64,000 nt of DNA, taken from positions 1,808,294-1,872,293 of the forward strand of contig VZRN01004204.1 of assembly GCA_013397935.1 (NCBI GenBank), in the 5' to 3' direction. Source of the stretch: Dasyornis broadbenti (lineage: Eukaryota; Chordata; Aves; Passeriformes; Dasyornithidae). A model generated the notes under the pieces. The model was not told the origin of the DNA. It ran no database searches and was given only the letters and a program-made list of their open reading frames with translations. The position numbers and the translations under genes were made by a program. Shown here piece after piece: positions 61,101-64,000 of this stretch (the stretch's first letter is position 1; every line of letters starts with the position of its first letter).

Positions 61101-62636
61101 ATGAGCAAGGACAGCACGGTCAGAAACCGAGCCAAATCTGGCCCTACTGCTCTGCTTCAGCTGAACCAGAACGAGAGGTGACTTCCCTATAAAACGGGAA
61201 AACCATTTACCGACTTGCTCATGGACGCCCATCTTCTTTCAGAAGCAGCCTTTTGAAAAGGTGATGCTGAAGCCTGGGGTGAACTGAAAAGTTCAAACGC
61301 AGCCCCTATGTGCCTTTTCTTTCCCATTCCATACTAACACCCATTCATCAGGCCACTAACAATTTGCAGATCACACAAGCAAATGGCTTGAAGTAGGGAT
61401 GTGGAAGTATGAGGAACATGAGCCTCTGAAGTAGTTATATCAAAAGCATTGGCAGCAATGAACTGCAATAAAAGGAGATATTATCTTCAACAAGGACAAT
61501 GATGACAGCAATTTCAGGAAAAGGAAAAAAACCCTCTGTTTTACTTCATCCCTTCAAACATCAGATCAGCAATTCTGAGGCAGAGACCAAAGTGTATCTG
61601 TAACTAACTTTATCTTTCTTCCCACAGTTAGAGATTTTATTACAATTGTCACCTAAACTTAGTAGTTCATATTTACTTTTTACTCAGTGCTTGTGATTTG
61701 TTTACAATGCTGGCACTTTCAATCCTATTTCCACAAAATAAGAAGACAGAAAGAGATAGTGTACAACCAATACAGAAACTTTCAATCAGTCCTTGCAAGC
61801 TCTTCAAAAATGTACCTAAATTTGCCAGATTTCAGGAAGAAAGATGGCAAGAAACAGCTTTGCTCACTTCACAAATTAGTATCTCCTTCTGTGTCTTCCC
61901 TGAACTGATCTACCTCAAATGTGCTTTTTAGTTTAGACTCAAGAAAACATATCTGTCATTTTTAAATTAAAATAATAAAAACAGTTCCTCCTTTGAAGTC
62001 TTCATTAGCATACCTTATATCAATTTGCAGCATGATAGTGACACTGACACTTTTAGATTTTCATTATGAATGTCAAATTCAGAAAGAACTAAAAACCACA
62101 ATGAGTTGATTCCATTTGAAAACACTCTTTAAAAATAAAAGACAGAGAAATTCTGATGAGAATAGTGATAAAGCAGCCAAATCTTGATCGGAGAAAGTAT
62201 TATGCAGAATGGAAAAAGGCAAAGCCTTATTAAAAGATCTTTAAAATCATACAGCCAGTTGCAATTCAATTGCTTTCTGAATCATGAAAACTAAACACTC
62301 AATCCCATGTGCATAAAGGATGGAAAAATCAGAGGCACTTTTTCTTATAAAGTACTTGATTCGCTGGACCTTTACATAATTCACTGAAAGTGCAGGGGAT
62401 ATCCAGAGAAGTGTCACTCAAGACATTTTCCATCACCCCATTCGTAAAAAAGCCCTTACATGGGATTATGTAAATTATGTGAATATGAACACACTCTTAT
62501 GTATGGACACAAACCTCTGCTATTTCTGAGGCACACGTACTCTCTCACATTTTTATGTTCATGAAGAACACAAAAATACGACTGCCAAGTTTTCAAGTCA
62601 TCAACACTGCAAATGAGCTTTTTCCATTTGATCATT
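58146..62636. other. Unannotated non-coding DNA
   Basis: No gene was recognised. A minus-strand ATG in strong start context at 61230-61232, followed by a GT at 61209-61210, was examined and rejected as an exon. The patch 60400-61300 is slightly GC-richer than its surroundings. Nothing else stands out. Confidence 0.5.
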
Positions 62637-62678
62637 AATAAAAAAAATAGAAATGGTAATAAAAAAAATAGAAATGGT
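62637..62678 (+). repeat. Exact 21-bp tandem duplication
   Basis: The unit AATAAAAAAAATAGAAATGG plus T occurs twice head to tail (62637-62657, 62658-62678) without a mismatch, then a partial AAT begins a third. Exact identity in an A-rich context suggests recent slippage or a recent unequal event. Confidence 0.92.
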
Positions 62679-64000
62679 AATGGAGTATATGCTGCTTTCA
62701 GCCCATTTAAAAATACCTTTTACTTGATGCATTATGTTTTGATATATCCCAGTCAAATTAAGCAGAGGCTGGCAACTGCATATGGCAATCTGATTAATGC
62801 CATAATATGATTTATGTGCTTCATTTTAGTACATTGGGTCATTCTGATTTTTTTAAACGTATTCCTACAGATGTGAATGAGCACCACATTTAATTCTGTC
62901 TCAGACAAAAATCTCCCATTGAGATTGAAATGGCTGAACATTTTCATTTAACGGGGATTGCTTAAGGGACTTGAGTGAAATTTCTTTTTTTTTTTTAAGG
63001 CAGCCCAAGTGCCATCTAAAGGAGTTTTCAGAAAAGGCAATACTAGCATATATCAGACATTTTAAAGACACTAAATAGCCATTAAACTGTGCATGTAGGT
63101 GCATGAAACCTGGAGAAGATCAAGATATTTTCAAACTTGTCAGAGTTCTGGGACTACACCGATCTATACCAAAGTCCACTGACATGGACTTCATCCCAGC
63201 TGAGATTTTGATGCAGGTCCCAGTATATTTCCACATTTGCATGAGCAACAGAGCCAAAGACCATGCATTCCAGACAAAGATGAGATTCCAAATCACCCTC
63301 CACTGAGATCAGCTAGCAAAGGCATAAAGGCAGAACCATTGTCTCTTAGTAGTTCTTCCTCCTTACAGCAGATACTAATAGCACAAGATGAATCTACTGG
63401 ATCAAACATCCCCTTCATCCCTCAACACATGTGTAGGAACCCGTCAGGATTTAATGAAACGCCTCCTTATACCACTGAGTGTTTGGAATGTTGATAAAAA
63501 TAATAATGGAGTAATATAACTTTCTTTTTGCTATGAAGTTCTGTCTAGAATTTTTTTTTTTTTAGTAATGACTATTATTTTTAACAAGTCCACAAAACTG
63601 AATGAGAAGGAATAGTTTAGTACTCCTTACCTGGAAGTTTTCTGCTGCCCCTAAGGCTACTTCTTCTCATGCTGCATGGTGAAGAGGATTAAGTCATTAT
63701 TGAGAGCTTTGGAAATCCACCTCACTGTAACTACTTGAATCATCCAGATACTTTCCCATTTCAACAGTTTCAGAAAAAATATGAGAAAGTGAATTAAAAA
63801 GAGAGTAGGAATGTATAATCAAAATATTTTTTAGAATTCTGACAATTTTCAACAAGCCTCTGTGACCAGGGGATAGAGGGAGACAATAGCTTAAAATGCA
63901 ACTAGAGCATTCCGTTGACTTTTTTTAAATTAATACATGTTTTGCTCAATTGCAGATATTTCTATTTTAAAGAAAGAGCATATCACATTATCCTTGTACT
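62679..64000. other. Unannotated AT-rich DNA to window end
   Basis: No gene was recognised. T runs occur at 62988-62997 (approximate) and 63551-63563. The stretch 62690-62900 is AT-rich with TTAATG/TAAT motifs and no repeat signature. The last frames (63103-63306, 63237-63494) overlap in different phases and show no domain. Confidence 0.5.
63551..63563 (+). repeat. Poly-T homopolymer, 13 bp
   Basis: Thirteen consecutive T in AT-rich DNA. No retrotransposed body on the minus strand was recognised beside it. Confidence 0.9.

Noticed and set aside
61209..61232. Minus-strand ATG in strong start context followed by CGGTAAAT, a possible tiny first coding exon (MGVHEQV)
   Set aside because: Only about seven codons, no promoter signal or partner exon identified; a start codon and GT this close are common by chance.

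Overview
The window looks like non-coding nuclear DNA from a bird. The main evidence is three pieces of CR1 LINE, the dominant avian retrotransposon: 10277-10420 (minus), 41731-41824 (plus) and 44117-44355 (minus). Two of them keep the degenerate 8-base ATTCTRTG-type 3' tail. Two solo LTRs resemble the ERVL-type endogenous retrovirus LTRs of avian genomes. Base composition is moderately AT-rich with many short A/T runs, and there are two assembly gaps (16082-16085 and 45506-45542). This suggests a draft bird assembly. I cannot fix the species; a passerine or other neoavian is a guess from the LTR type.

I found no convincing protein-coding exon, tRNA, rRNA, CRISPR array or bacterial-type feature. 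The longest start-to-stop frame in 64 kb is 204 codons (26613-27227). Neither it nor the next ones (27748-28350, 9259-9825) shows a recognisable domain, and they look like chance open frames. The window is best read as intergenic or deep-intronic sequence. One 135-codon stretch with coiled-coil-like character and a single internal TGA (47006-47412) is noted as a weak pseudogene or decayed-exon candidate.

Layout. 1-5139: T/C-rich and AT-rich unannotated DNA. 5145-5879: solo LTR 1 (735 bp, TGT...ACA) with a perfect 5-bp target-site duplication CTGGC and a four-unit 20-22-bp tandem array. 5885-32465: mostly unique-looking DNA with a CR1 fragment near 10.3 kb, a poly-A/gap/poly-A block at 16.05-16.13 kb and MIR-like SINE relics near 15.2 and 24.5 kb. 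32471-33232: solo LTR 2 (762 bp, TGT...ACA) with a perfect 5-bp duplication ACTCT, a roughly 60-bp tandem array, a CT-rich tract and an AATAAA signal. 34801-34892: a 22-bp perfect inverted repeat with an 8-nt loop. 36.0-36.2 kb: a CA microsatellite and a possible LTR scrap. 41.7-44.4 kb: two CR1 3' ends in opposite orientation. 45.47-45.66 kb: a strand-asymmetric G/T tract holding the second gap. 46.1 kb: an AT/GTAT microsatellite. 47-64 kb: unannotated AT-rich DNA with a MIR-like relic (52.3 kb), a 13-bp hairpin (58.1 kb) and an exact 21-bp tandem duplication (62.6 kb).

Nothing here forms an operon, pathway or novel defence-type system. The most informative content is the two precisely bounded solo LTRs, which appear to share a U5 motif, and the foldback at 34.8 kb. 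Family names come from recall of consensus patterns, not from a database search.
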